Shown here: positions 16,904 through 25,355 of the stretch, in pieces
Layout: each line of letters opens with the position of its first letter
How positions within the stretch are numbered: the first letter of the stretch is position 1
Assembly (NCBI GenBank): GCA_014859965.1
Contig: JACZKQ010000049.1
Coordinates: 1 to 44,259, forward strand
DNA from: Phycisphaerae bacterium
Lineage (GTDB): Bacteria > Planctomycetota > Phycisphaerae > Sedimentisphaerales > Anaerohalosphaeraceae
Direction of reading: 5' to 3'
Length of the DNA stretch: 44,259 bases
Notes under the pieces: model-generated
Seen by the model: the letters and a program-made list of their open reading frames with translations, nothing else
Database searches by the model: none
Told to the model about the DNA's origin: nothing
Position numbers and translations under genes: made by a program

Positions 16904-18169
16904 CTAATTCGCAGTCGCAGAAGTCTGAACGGGTTTCTCGGCCGCTAATCCGGATTGTGGAGCAGCGCCGAACGGGACGGCCTTGACAGGAGTGCCGGGT
17001 CTGGCTTTTTGAACACCCTCGACAATGATTCGATCACCAGGATTGAGACCTGACGAAACAAGCCACTTGTCTCCTATGGTTCGATCGAGCGTGACCATCC
17101 GCACCTGAACTATGTCTTCAGCGTCCACGATCGTTGCGATGGGATCGCCTTTGGGGTTGCGGGAGATTCCCTGTTGCGGCGCAAGGATAGCCTGCTCATT
17201 AACGCCTTCTATAATAACCGCCCGCACGAACATGCCCGGCAGAAGAATGCCTTGGGGATTTGGAAACACCACTCGCAAAATGACCGACCCGGTGGTCGGA
17301 TCCACCGTGACATCCTGGAATTGAAGCGTCCCTTCGAAAGTATACGGCGTGCCTTCCTCCATGATAAGCTTTACCTTGTCCTGATTCGTTCCATCATGAT
17401 TCAGCCGGCCGTCCGCCAGTCGGCGCTGCAGACGGAGCAGTTCACTGGTCGACTGCGGTACATCCACATAAATAGGGTCCAGTTGCTGAATGGTCGCCAG
17501 GGGCACAGGCTGATAGGCCGTCACCAGAGCGCCATCCGTCACGCTGGACCTGCCGATGCGTCCGGCGACGGGAGCCGTGACACTCGTGTATCCGAGATTG
17601 ATGCGGGCCATATCGACCGATGCCTTGCAGAACCGGATCTCCGCCTCGGCCTGTTTCATGGCGGCGGAGGCATCGTCATAGTCCTGCCGGCTGATGGCTT
17701 TGTCGGCAAGCAGGTCACCGTAGCGTTCGACCCTCAGGCGAATCGACAGGAGACCCGCCTCGGCCCTTGCCAGAGACGCGTTGGCGTTGTCGAGCGCTGC
17801 CTGGAACGGGGCGGGATCGATCTGGTAGAGCACCTGACCGGCCTTGACTTCAGAACCTTCCGTAAACAGGCGTTTCTGTATGAGGCCATTGACTTGGGGA
17901 CGGATTTCAGCAATAAGGAAGGCGGCTGTACGGCCGGGCAATTCAGTCGTGATGACCACCCGCTCCGGTTGTACGGTCACCACGGCCACTTCGGGGACGC
18001 CCTGCGGCGGCGGTCCGGCCTTTTGTTTGCAGCCCGTCACCGCCAACAGCACGAAGCATACGCCCAGCAGCACAGGAGCGCCGGTACGTGCTTGCGGCAG
18101 ACGCTTGGGGCCGGGCAGCCCGTCGAAAGCTGTTAATCGAGAATCACGAAAGCCTGCTTTAAATTGCAT
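16904..18169 (-). CDS. RND efflux membrane-fusion lipoprotein (AcrA/MexA-like)
   Basis: The periplasmic adaptor joining pump and outer-membrane channel. Visible parts are the beta-barrel/lipoyl entry VVITTELPGRTAAFLIAEIR, the lipoyl half-motif EVKAGQVLYQIDPAPFQAAL, a helical hairpin (about 130-205), and the second lipoyl half INLGYTSVTAPVAGRIGRSS. The lipobox LAVTGC puts the lipidated cysteine at residue 47, after an unusually long 30-residue n-region. The true start may be a later GTG/TTG codon, though ATG 18169 is the only ATG available. It is 39 bases after the TetR-type gene and 11 before the RND gene. Confidence 0.93.
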   Translation of the reverse strand: MQFKAGFRDSRLTAFDGLPGPKRLPQARTGAPVLLGVCFVLLAVTGCKQKAGPPPQGVPEVAVVTVQPERVVITTELPGRTAAFLIAEIRPQVNGLIQKRLFTEGSEVKAGQVLYQIDPAPFQAALDNANASLARAEAGLLSIRLRVERYGDLLADKAISRQDYDDASAAMKQAEAEIRFCKASVDMARINLGYTSVTAPVAGRIGRSSVTDGALVTAYQPVPLATIQQLDPIYVDVPQSTSELLRLQRRLADGRLNHDGTNQDKVKLIMEEGTPYTFEGTLQFQDVTVDPTTGSVILRVVFPNPQGILLPGMFVRAVIIEGVNEQAILAPQQGISRNPKGDPIATIVDAEDIVQVRMVTLDRTIGDKWLVSSGLNPGDRIIVEGVQKARPGTPVKAVPFGAAPQSGLAAEKPVQTSATAN

Positions 18170-18208
18170 TTTCTTCTCCGAGTCAGATCATGTCGATTGC
18201 TTGAATTG

Positions 18209-18835
18209 TCAACAACCTGCTTCTCTTTTCAGCAAGGAAGTCAGGAAAAATTCCTCTATTTTCGAGAGCCCGTCTCGTGCTTTTGTTTTGTCGAAATTCT
18301 CAGAAGACTCAAGAACAAACGCTTGCAGGGTGGCTCGAAGAGATAACGCCACAATGTCTGGAGGAACGCATCTGAAGGTGTGTTTCTGCATGCCTGTCGT
18401 GATGATGCGTTCAAGTTTTTTGGCTACCAGCATCTCCAGACCTGCGGATATGTCTTTGAGCATGGGCTTTACGGAACTTTGTATGCCGTACTGTGACATG
18501 TACAGCCTGACGAGTTCCAGGTTATTTTCGATAAGATCCAAATGTGCCTGAATGAACTCGGAGAGTTTGTCCGCCTCTTCTTTGTCGGACTCCAAGATCG
18601 GGATCAGGAATTGGCGAAACTTGTCAACGCCGGTTTTCATGAGCTCAATGAAAAGCTGTTCTTTGCTCTGGAAAAAATTATAGAGCGTGCCGACAGCGAA
18701 CTCTGACTCTTTGGCGATGTCTTGCATTGAAACGGTGTGAAACCCGCTCTGAGAGAATAAGCGGACTGCGACAGCCAGAATCTCTTCTCTGTGCTGCAAA
18801 TTCTCTCTTTGTTTTCGCGGCAATGTCTTTTCCAT
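18209..18835 (-). CDS. TetR-family repressor heading the efflux operon
   Basis: A 208-residue regulator. The N-terminal TetR helix-turn-helix is clear: EEILAVAVRLFSQSGFHTVS, then MQDIAKESEFAVGTLYNFFQ and SKEQLF (about 18-65). The remaining helices form the variable ligand domain, with no recognisable ligand class. It is the first gene of the efflux operon, so self-repression of the whole operon is the likely scheme: the pump is made when the ligand (probably a pump substrate) releases the protein. A 40-base inverted repeat 39 bases upstream of its start (18874-18913) is a strong operator candidate. Confidence 0.92.
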   Translation of the reverse strand: MEKTLPRKQRENLQHREEILAVAVRLFSQSGFHTVSMQDIAKESEFAVGTLYNFFQSKEQLFIELMKTGVDKFRQFLIPILESDKEEADKLSEFIQAHLDLIENNLELVRLYMSQYGIQSSVKPMLKDISAGLEMLVAKKLERIITTGMQKHTFRCVPPDIVALSLRATLQAFVLESSENFDKTKARDGLSKIEEFFLTSLLKREAGC

Positions 18836-18873
18836 ACTCTTTCCTCTTGGCGGAGGCGTGCTTTCAAAATGTA

Positions 18874-18913
18874 TTCGTAACTTGTATTCACATTATGAAC
18901 TACAATTCACGAA
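18874..18913 (-). promoter_or_regulatory. Large inverted repeat upstream of tetR, probable operator
   Basis: Two 15-base arms match at 12 positions around a 10-base centre: TTCGTAACTTGTATT (18874-18888) and ACTACAATTCACGAA (18899-18913). The symmetric core is TTCGTnAnTTGTAnT. Its size and place, ending 39 bases before the start codon, suit a TetR dimer or pair of dimers. No convincing -35/-10 pair could be fixed within it. Confidence 0.55.
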
Positions 18914-19229
18914 AGTCAAGGGAATTCTTTGCTATGGCGCTATATCCTGCAAAAGGGCCGGTTTGTGGTAGATATTATTGGACCAAGGATGGGTTGCCAA
19001 ACCGCGTTAGATTGGCTAAGTCCGGAAAAAAAGGCGGACCGTCCCCCAGGTATCTCTGCCCTTGAGGGCGATCTCAGCGGTGGCGGTGGATTGGATGAAA
19101 CCGAACTGCACGGGATTATGCGCACCGACGGGAAGGACTTGCTATGATCGGCAGCGACAATTGCGTTTGCCCGTGCGCATCAGCCGTATTGGCTGCGGCG
19201 ATGGCAAGTCGCCCCTGATGCACGCTTGT
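18914..19229. other. Non-coding gap between efflux and sigma-factor genes
   Basis: No gene, terminator or promoter could be supported here. Short frames on the plus strand (for example 18929-19147) have no ribosome site or recognisable motif. Confidence 0.5.
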
Positions 19230-19721
19230 TTATGCGTGGAAGATGTCGTCGGCATATTCCTGGCCGAGGTGTCTGGCGTAATAGTTCCCGATGGCGGAAT
19301 TGCCCTCTCTGCGGAAGTTCTCCATGGAAGAGAAGATGCCGAGCTTCAGGATCAATACGACCGCAAGACAGGCTGCCATCTTAAGTAAAGGGATCATATG
19401 TCTGCCATATTTGTCATGTCCTGCGCCGTCCGCTTGGAAATGTTGAAGCTTTTCCGCGGCAGGGGCTTGGCGGAGGCTGTGTTTCAGCATGCCTATTGCA
19501 CTGGTATTGGCTTTCATCACCAAATCGCGGCTGTGCGGCTGAGATTTGAGCATCATCAGCGCCAGATCGACCTGTCCGAAGCGAACGATTCTTGCCTGGC
19601 ACCTGGGGCAGTTGAAAATATGGTCGTGCAGCCAGCAGGCGTGATCCAGTTTGCCTGCAATCACGTCGGTCATACGGGTTCTCAATTTCGTGCACTGATT
19701 TTTGATGGTCCAACTAATCAT
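19230..19721 (-). CDS. Probable anti-sigma factor with zinc-finger-like N-terminus
   Basis: A 163-residue protein with an N-terminal H-x3-C...C-x2-C-like cluster (HACWLHDHIFNCPRCQ, about 27-42), as in zinc-binding anti-sigma factors, and one membrane helix (about 112-130, LKMAACLAVVLILKLGIF). This would place the sigma-binding part in the cytoplasm and about 30 residues outside. Its ATG overlaps the end of the sigma factor gene by eight bases, the classic coupled sigma/anti-sigma arrangement. The role is inferred from these features together; the sequence outside the cysteine cluster is not distinctive. Confidence 0.75.
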   Translation of the reverse strand: MISWTIKNQCTKLRTRMTDVIAGKLDHACWLHDHIFNCPRCQARIVRFGQVDLALMMLKSQPHSRDLVMKANTSAIGMLKHSLRQAPAAEKLQHFQADGAGHDKYGRHMIPLLKMAACLAVVLILKLGIFSSMENFRREGNSAIGNYYARHLGQEYADDIFHA

Positions 19722-20298
19722 CTATCACCTTCGATTCTCCGGCCATTATCGCGGCCAGAAGCGTTATAGCCTTGCATCGATAAACGCGCGCTGTCGCCGC
19801 GGGTATCCCGAGAATGTCGGAGACTTCGCCGTAGGAAAGTTCAGCAAGTTCGTGAAGCACGACGACTTCTCTGAGGTAGTCGGGCAGCTTGGCGACCGCC
19901 GACCTGAGGCGAGATTGGAGCGCCTGCATGTCGAGATCATGTCCGGCATCGACGGTGTGCTCGGTCGGCAGTGTCTGTGTCAGGGTCTCGATCGACTGTT
20001 CAGTGCGGCGTTTGCGCCGGACCATAGAAATCGCGGCGTTTGCGGCGGTGCGATAGAGAAACGCCTGAACGTTAGTCGGCTTTCGCCGGTCCTGCTGCTG
20101 GTAATTGGCGAGATTCAAAAACGTCTGTTGATAGGCGTCGCACACGTCATGTTCGTTGCCGAGTATCCGCCATAACATCATGACCAGACTCGCCCCATGT
20201 TTCTGCATGGCGGTGAGCACCCATTGCTGGGATTCGTCCACCGCCTGGGCGTAAGCCAGGTCGAAGGCTAATCTCAAATTGGCTGCATGACTTGTCAT
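19714..20298 (-). CDS. ECF-type RNA polymerase sigma factor
   Basis: A 194-residue sigma-70 family protein with regions 2 and 4 only. Region 2 is about 28-100 (LVMMLWRILGNEHDVCDAYQ, QTFLNLANY, NVQAFLYRTAANAAISMVRR). Region 4 is about 128-185 (LPDYLREVVVLHELAELSYG, EVSDILGIPAATARVYRCKA). It directs polymerase to a limited gene set when released by its anti-sigma partner, which overlaps its 3' end. The secretion/pilus-like cluster starts divergently 213 bases away and may be a target, but no ECF-type promoter pair was identified there. Confidence 0.9.
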   Translation of the reverse strand: MTSHAANLRLAFDLAYAQAVDESQQWVLTAMQKHGASLVMMLWRILGNEHDVCDAYQQTFLNLANYQQQDRRKPTNVQAFLYRTAANAAISMVRRKRRTEQSIETLTQTLPTEHTVDAGHDLDMQALQSRLRSAVAKLPDYLREVVVLHELAELSYGEVSDILGIPAATARVYRCKAITLLAAIMAGESKVIDD

Positions 20299-20350
20299 GG
20301 GCGCCTGTCTGTTTCAAGTTCCGCCTTTATGACGCGCATCCTGTCCTATA

Positions 20351-20413
20351 TGTTACCTTTTTTTCGTGGAGAATGGCGATTTTTTTTGGAAAAGCTCGAA
20401 ATCGGAGGTAACA
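20351..20413. promoter_or_regulatory. Paired TGTTACC/GGTAACA half-sites in divergent intergenic region
   Basis: TGTTACC (20351-20357) and its complement GGTAACA (20407-20413) flank an A/T-run region between the sigma factor and secretion genes. The 49-base spacing could allow looping or two separate half-sites. A separate 11-base direct repeat TTCTAAGTGGT (20473-20483 and 20485-20495) lies just before the gspE start. Both are weak candidates for regulatory sites. Confidence 0.25.
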
Positions 20414-20511
20414 CGTCGGTCCTTTGGGCGTCATAAGAGGCGGATCGCAGAGCGTTTGATGCGGCCATGCTGTTCTAAGTGGTCTTCTAAGTGGTTTGGG
20501 GTATTCAGGTT

Positions 20512-21660
20512 ATGAAACACGGCAGGGAAGAATCCGATGTGGTCAGTCTTGTGGACGATGTCCTTGCCGACGCGATCCGCTGCAGGGCCAGCGATATCCA
20601 TTTTGAGCCGACCGGCAGCAGACTCATAATTAAATACCGGCTGGACGGCGTGCTGAGCGTCGTTGAGGAACTGCCAAAGATCGTCAGTGAGAACGTGGTC
20701 GCCCGACTGAAGGTATTAGGCGGATTATTGACGTACCGCAACGACATTCCACAGGAAGGACGCATCAGCGGGCACGAAACACCGGATCAGGCGGGTCGTG
20801 TGGCGGACAAGCGACTGGCGATCTTTCCGACCATTCACGGGCAGAGGGCGGTCGTGCGGATCTTCTACGAAACAGCCGCCTTCACCGAGTTGTCGCAATT
20901 GGGTTTCTCGGATTACATCTGTTCGTCATTGAGGTCCATCGCCGGGCAGAACCAGGGTGTGCTGCTGCTCACGGGACCCGCGGGCAGCGGTAAGAGCACC
21001 ACCCTTGCGGCTTTACTGCGTCATATTCTCCGGACGTATCCGGGTAAGAGTGTGGTCTCGCTGGAGGACCCGGTGGAACGCAATATCGAGGGCGTGACGC
21101 AGGTGCAGATTCCGCCGTCGGGTGACATGACGTTTCCGGTGGCGCTGCGGTCATTGCTGCGGCAGGATCCGGAGGTCTTGATGATCGGGGAAGTCCGTGA
21201 CGCTGAAACGGCGCGGATCGGCATACAAGCGGGGCTTACGGGCCATCTGCTTATGAGCACGATGCACAGCGGCAGCCCGGCCGGGGCGTTTTTGAGGCTG
21301 CTGGAGATGGGCATTGAACCGTACCAGGTGACCTCAAGTGTCATCGCCGTGCTCAATCAAAGACTGGTGAGGAGGCTTTGTGAGACGTGCAAAGCCAGAG
21401 ATGCGCAGACGGAGGCTTATGCGGCGGTGGGCTGTGCAGCCTGTATGAATACCGGATTCAGGGGCAGGGTGCTGATTGCGGAGATGGTTCAGCTTGACGG
21501 GCGTCTGCGCAAGGCCGTGCTCGCCCGCGCGGACCTTGATGAGATGGAGAGCATCCTGAAAGAAAGAGGGCACATGACCATGGCGCAGGACGGGCTGCGG
21601 CTGGTCGGCGCCGGCTTGACTACGAAGGATGAAGTTGATAAGGCCTGCGGCACGGCCTGA
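20512..21660 (+). CDS. Type II secretion / type IV pilus assembly ATPase (GspE/PilB-like)
   Basis: A cytoplasmic hexameric ATPase that drives pseudopilus assembly. From ATG 20512 the protein has 382 residues, shorter than usual GspE/PilB because the N-terminal docking (MshEN/N1) domain is missing. The PAS-like N2 start (DAIRCRASDIHFEP, about 17-30), Walker A GPAGSGKSTT (about 154-163), Walker B LMIGEVRD (about 222-230) and His box MHSGSPAGAF are intact. The C-terminal zinc-binding pairs CETC and CAAC are also present (about 290 and 309). GTG 20491 is an alternative start but adds no known sequence. First gene of the cluster with two GspF and three pseudopilin-like proteins. Confidence 0.92.
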   Translation: MKHGREESDVVSLVDDVLADAIRCRASDIHFEPTGSRLIIKYRLDGVLSVVEELPKIVSENVVARLKVLGGLLTYRNDIPQEGRISGHETPDQAGRVADKRLAIFPTIHGQRAVVRIFYETAAFTELSQLGFSDYICSSLRSIAGQNQGVLLLTGPAGSGKSTTLAALLRHILRTYPGKSVVSLEDPVERNIEGVTQVQIPPSGDMTFPVALRSLLRQDPEVLMIGEVRDAETARIGIQAGLTGHLLMSTMHSGSPAGAFLRLLEMGIEPYQVTSSVIAVLNQRLVRRLCETCKARDAQTEAYAAVGCAACMNTGFRGRVLIAEMVQLDGRLRKAVLARADLDEMESILKERGHMTMAQDGLRLVGAGLTTKDEVDKACGTA

Positions 21661-21704
21661 TTGGTCGAGCCGCCGACACTACGCTCAAAGGCAAAGGAAA
21701 CAGC

Positions 21705-22904
21705 ATGGCGACGTTCGAATACAGCGCATTGACGTCGGGCGGGCGGTTGATGAAGGGCACGATCGAGGCGGGCTCGGCCGAGCAGGCCTCCGAGATGCTG
21801 GGCGACATGCAGCTCACGCTTAACGAGATTCGCAAGGTCAGCGAAGGCAGACCGAAAACGCCGGTTGGCCGCAGCGAATTTCTGCTCTTCAATCAGCAGT
21901 TGGCGTCGATCACCAAGGCCGGTATACCGCTGGATCGGGGGCTGCGCGAGCTGGCGGGCGACGTGAGTTCGCGGTCGATGCGCAAGCTCATTCTGGAGAT
22001 AGCCGACGATTTAACTGCGGGGGTGCCTGTTGACAAGGCGGTTGAGCAGCGACAAAAGCATTTCCCGCCGCTTTACGGCAGAATATTGCGTGCTGGCGTG
22101 GAGACGGGGAGGTTGAGCGAGATGCTCACGAGTCTCAATCGCCATCTCGAGGTGGGCACGCGAACGCGACGGATCATCATCGAGGCCCTGGCCTATCCGG
22201 CGGTTGTCCTGGCGGCAAGCGCCATCATCGTAACGTACCTGCTTGTCACAATCATACCGAGTTTCTCGGATGTGCTCACTGATATGACGGACGGCCGACA
22301 AGGTCTGCCGTGGCTGACAGAGATGCTGTTCAGGGCGTCTGAAAACGTCATGGTCTTTTGGACGGGTGTGTTCATCGTCTTGGGGGTCGCGGCGGTCGTC
22401 ACCATGCTTCTCTCGGCAAGTCCGGCCGGACGCCGGTCCAAGGAGGGGCTCCTGTTGAAAGTGCCCGTTCTGGGGCGGATATTCCGCTGCGGCATCCTGG
22501 CCCGCGTGGCCGAGGCGATGGGCCTGCTGATCAATGCAGGCTGCACGATGCCGCAATGCCTGCGGCTCAGCGCCGGCGCCAGCGGCAGCGAAAAGATGAA
22601 GCTGGAATGCGAAATGCTGGCCGGCGGCATCGAGCAGGGCTCTGCAATCATGGAAGCCGGCCACGTTTGCAGGATGATGCCGCGGTTGTTTCTGTACTCG
22701 ATGCAACTGGGCTCGCAGCGCAACGAATTGCAGGATAACCTTTGCAGCCTGTCGCAGATGTACAGCGAGCAGACCCGCTGTCTTCAGGCGAATCTGCAGG
22801 CGATTCTGCTGCCGGTCCTGATCATCCTGCTTGGCGGGATCATATCGACCATTGTGCTGGCGATGTTCCTGCCCATGGTGAAAATAATTACGGTCATGAT
22901 GTAG
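21705..22904 (+). CDS. GspF/PilC-type inner-membrane platform protein, first copy
   Basis: The polytopic membrane protein on which the GspE ATPase works. The 399-residue length is typical. The N-terminus has the GspF opening FEYSALTSGGRLMKGTIEA, and two tandem T2SSF domains follow. The first is around QQLASITKAGIPLDRGLREL (about 65-185), the second around ILARVAEAMGLLINAGCTMP (about 262-385). Three membrane segments are seen (about 164-186, 219-243, 365-392). It lies 44 bases after gspE. A second, divergent GspF-like protein follows after 12 bases, so the two may form a heteromeric platform. Confidence 0.92.
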   Translation: MATFEYSALTSGGRLMKGTIEAGSAEQASEMLGDMQLTLNEIRKVSEGRPKTPVGRSEFLLFNQQLASITKAGIPLDRGLRELAGDVSSRSMRKLILEIADDLTAGVPVDKAVEQRQKHFPPLYGRILRAGVETGRLSEMLTSLNRHLEVGTRTRRIIIEALAYPAVVLAASAIIVTYLLVTIIPSFSDVLTDMTDGRQGLPWLTEMLFRASENVMVFWTGVFIVLGVAAVVTMLLSASPAGRRSKEGLLLKVPVLGRIFRCGILARVAEAMGLLINAGCTMPQCLRLSAGASGSEKMKLECEMLAGGIEQGSAIMEAGHVCRMMPRLFLYSMQLGSQRNELQDNLCSLSQMYSEQTRCLQANLQAILLPVLIILLGGIISTIVLAMFLPMVKIITVMM

Positions 22905-22916
22905 AAGGTTGAACCG

Positions 22917-24353
22917 ATGCTCACTGGCGCTATAGCTGTCATGCTGCTTGTGTATATCTTTCTGGCGGCGAAGATGCCGAGGACGGCGGTACTCACTATG
23001 CCTGTTACCGCCATCGGGTTCCTCATGTTGTCTGCGTCTGAACAGGATGTTCTCGCGGTCTTCATGGCTTTTCTGATGGTTGCGACGACGCTTATTGCGC
23101 TGGCGACGCTAAGCCCTCGCGAAAAAAGGAACTGGGCGAGAAAGGCTGCGATCTGGACGCTGCGTCTTGTTGCCGCGATTCCGGCGCTTGCGCTGGCGGG
23201 GGTGCTTTGGCCGTTGACGGTGCTGCTGATGCCGGTTTTTGTCACGCTTTTCCTGCGATACTACTTTGTCGCACGACACTCGACGGCGCTGTTTGTCATT
23301 TCCACGATCGGTGCGTGTATGCGGCAGAACCTGCCTCTGGCGATGGCGCTGGAGACCGCGGCGGCGAATGCTTATGATAAGCGATCACGCGTGCTGCGGT
23401 CGATCAGCAGTTGGCTCGTTCAGGGTTACGCCCTCAGCGAAGCCATCAAGCGGGGCTATCGGGCGTGTCCGGCCCATGCGGTGGGGGCCATTGCGGCGGC
23501 CGAGAAGATCGGGCAGTTGCCCGAGGCCCTCCGCTGCATTGAGGCGGACATGGTTCAGCTAGCCGATGAGACCAAGAAGATCCGGCCGGTGGACTGGTCT
23601 TACCCGTTTATGGTGCTGGCGATCATGTCGCTTATCGTGACGGGACTGATGATTTACATCATACCCACCTTTGCCGAGGTACTCAATGACATGAGCGACG
23701 GCGCCACGGGCCTGCCGTATCCGACGCAACTGCTTCTTAACACGATCAGCACTGTAATGCACAACTACGCGGCGGTTGGTGTGCTCATGTGCTGTGTTAC
23801 ATGGACCCTTGGGGCTGCCTTGTGGGTCCGATTCCGGCCGAGGCGTCCCGAAAAACCGTACCTGCTGTCGCGGGTCGGCGATTTTGTAAAGTGGCATATC
23901 CCTGTTGCCCGGTGGTTTGAGAAGAACTATTCGATGTTGCAGGCGGTTGCGCTCATGAGGGTGTCGCTCCGCGCCGGTGCGACCGTGGATCAGGCGATCA
24001 GAGGGACGCTTGGCCTGGATACGAACTGCCGTTTCAGAATATGTATGGCGCGGTGGCTTGAGCGTGTCGAACGGGGTGACAACGTCGCCGCTGCGGCGAA
24101 AAGCAGCGGCGTGCCCAAAGCGCTTGCGTACGCATTCGATACCGACACTAACGGCGGGACGACCACGGAAATCCTTCAGGTTCTGGAGGAGTTCTACAGA
24201 AGCAGTTACAACTTCCGAGCCAACGTCGCCAAGGCCGTCGCAGTGCCGGTGATGGTTGTCGGATTGGGGGCCATGGTGGGGTTGGTCATTTACGCCATGT
24301 TTGTTCCCATGAATACGATGCTCTGGGTGATGATGAGCGACCTGACGCCCTGA
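22917..24353 (+). CDS. Divergent GspF-like platform protein with extra N-terminal membrane helices
   Basis: A 478-residue protein with a T2SSF-type architecture: LFVISTIGACMRQNLPLAMALE then AAEKIGQLPEALRCIEADM, a membrane helix and YIIPTFAEVLNDMSDGATGL, which closely parallels TIIPSFSDVLTDMTDGRQGL in the preceding protein. A second domain around LMRVSLRAGATVDQAIRGTL follows, ending with a membrane helix. Unlike ordinary GspF it has about 115 extra N-terminal residues forming four membrane helices. It is clearly a relative of the first GspF but far diverged, and the pair is likely to work together. Partnering is inference. Confidence 0.85.
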   Translation: MLTGAIAVMLLVYIFLAAKMPRTAVLTMPVTAIGFLMLSASEQDVLAVFMAFLMVATTLIALATLSPREKRNWARKAAIWTLRLVAAIPALALAGVLWPLTVLLMPVFVTLFLRYYFVARHSTALFVISTIGACMRQNLPLAMALETAAANAYDKRSRVLRSISSWLVQGYALSEAIKRGYRACPAHAVGAIAAAEKIGQLPEALRCIEADMVQLADETKKIRPVDWSYPFMVLAIMSLIVTGLMIYIIPTFAEVLNDMSDGATGLPYPTQLLLNTISTVMHNYAAVGVLMCCVTWTLGAALWVRFRPRRPEKPYLLSRVGDFVKWHIPVARWFEKNYSMLQAVALMRVSLRAGATVDQAIRGTLGLDTNCRFRICMARWLERVERGDNVAAAAKSSGVPKALAYAFDTDTNGGTTTEILQVLEEFYRSSYNFRANVAKAVAVPVMVVGLGAMVGLVIYAMFVPMNTMLWVMMSDLTP

Positions 24354-24412
24354 TGCACCAAATGAGGCAAACGGGATGATTGGCCATGATTGACGATTGT
24401 GAGAGTGTTTCG

Positions 24413-24805
24413 ATGAGCACACACAGAAAGAACGGCGGCTGGCTGTTGACCGAGGCGGTCGTTGTGCTGGCCGTCATGGTGGTCTTCTTCACGGCCCTGG
24501 TGTCGGCGACGGCGACGTGCCGGCATTTGAATTGGCTGCTGCTGATCCGGCAGCAGTGCCTCAGCGCCGCCCGGGCGCAGCTCGACAGCGTTGTCGCCAC
24601 GGGAAGACCAATGAATGCGGGCGATATCCGGAGACTTTGGCCGGGGCTGACGGTTTCATCGGACATTCACGACGGCCGGGGACAATGGGAAGGTCTGAAA
24701 TGCTGTGTGGTCACGGCGAGCGCGAGGGTTCGCAAAAGAGACGTCGAGATTCGCCTGTGCAGATACTACCGGCCGGTTCAGGAGCTTTACGATGCACAGC
24801 CATAG
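24413..24805 (+). CDS. Type II pseudopilin-like protein 1
   Basis: A 130-residue pseudopilin-like protein. The leader MSTHRKNGG is followed by WLLTEAVVVLAVMVVFF, with glycine at -1 and glutamate at +5 of the mature protein, the hallmark recognised by prepilin peptidase PilD/GspO. The remainder is small and contains a cysteine pair (KCCVV). I chose ATG 24413 because it gives a short leader and has GAGAG upstream; ATG 24386 and TTG 24380 would give unusually long leaders. It probably builds the pseudopilus tip (GspI/GspJ-like), but the exact class is unclear. The next gene overlaps its last 14 bases. Confidence 0.75.
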   Translation: MSTHRKNGGWLLTEAVVVLAVMVVFFTALVSATATCRHLNWLLLIRQQCLSAARAQLDSVVATGRPMNAGDIRRLWPGLTVSSDIHDGRGQWEGLKCCVVTASARVRKRDVEIRLCRYYRPVQELYDAQP

Positions 24806-25355
24806 CGCAAGAGATCGCCGGAGCGGCGGATCGAAACGTTCCGCCATCACCCTCATTGAGGTGCTTGTACTGCTTACGATCCTGGTGGTCATCACCAACT
24901 TCACAATGAAGATGGTTCGTACATTTGCCTCGGATGTCCCGCGGTCTTATCGGGACTTTCAGACGAACATGACCGTCCAGGATATGCTCAGGCAGTTGCG
25001 AAGGGACGTTGAAGGGGCGCTTGATCTGCAGCGCCTGCCGAATGACGAAGCCACAAATCCTGTTCTTGCAGTGACGCTGTCGGAGGGAATTGTCTACTAT
25101 GAGTTTTTCGGGGACAAGGTCGCCAGGGGACTTACCGCGGGCGATCCCGGCGAAGAAGGGCTGCGCGTCTGGCGCGCACCGCATGCAATGCTGGAATGGC
25201 AGGTGCTTGCCAGCGGCAATAAGGCCTATGCGATGGAGATCACCACGGCGATTGAGCGCGTTGTTCTGGCTCGCCATGAAAGAAAACTGCGAAATGCACA
25301 CGTCTTTTTCCTCGGCCTTGCCAATGGAGCTGAAAGTGAAAACACGTCCGAATGA
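24792..25355 (+). CDS. Type II pseudopilin-like protein 2
   Basis: A 187-residue protein with a 17-residue-plus leader ending in KRSA, then ITLIEVLVLLTILVVITNF; glutamate is at +5. Alanine takes the usual glycine place at -1, which prepilin peptidases can tolerate. GGAG seven bases before ATG 24792 sets the start; the open frame extends farther upstream but lacks a ribosome site. The size and position suit a GspJ-like minor pseudopilin, though this is only a guess. It overlaps both neighbours, indicating translational coupling. Confidence 0.78.
   Translation: MHSHSARDRRSGGSKRSAITLIEVLVLLTILVVITNFTMKMVRTFASDVPRSYRDFQTNMTVQDMLRQLRRDVEGALDLQRLPNDEATNPVLAVTLSEGIVYYEFFGDKVARGLTAGDPGEEGLRVWRAPHAMLEWQVLASGNKAYAMEITTAIERVVLARHERKLRNAHVFFLGLANGAESENTSE

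Noticed and set aside
18929..19147. Small plus-strand frame between tetR and the anti-sigma gene
   Set aside because: No ribosome site, no motif, and it would overlap only non-coding DNA; not supportable as a gene.
20298..20325. GGAACTT resembling an ECF -35 before the sigma gene
   Set aside because: It lies only about 25 bases before the ATG, leaving no room for a -10 and a leader; probably chance.
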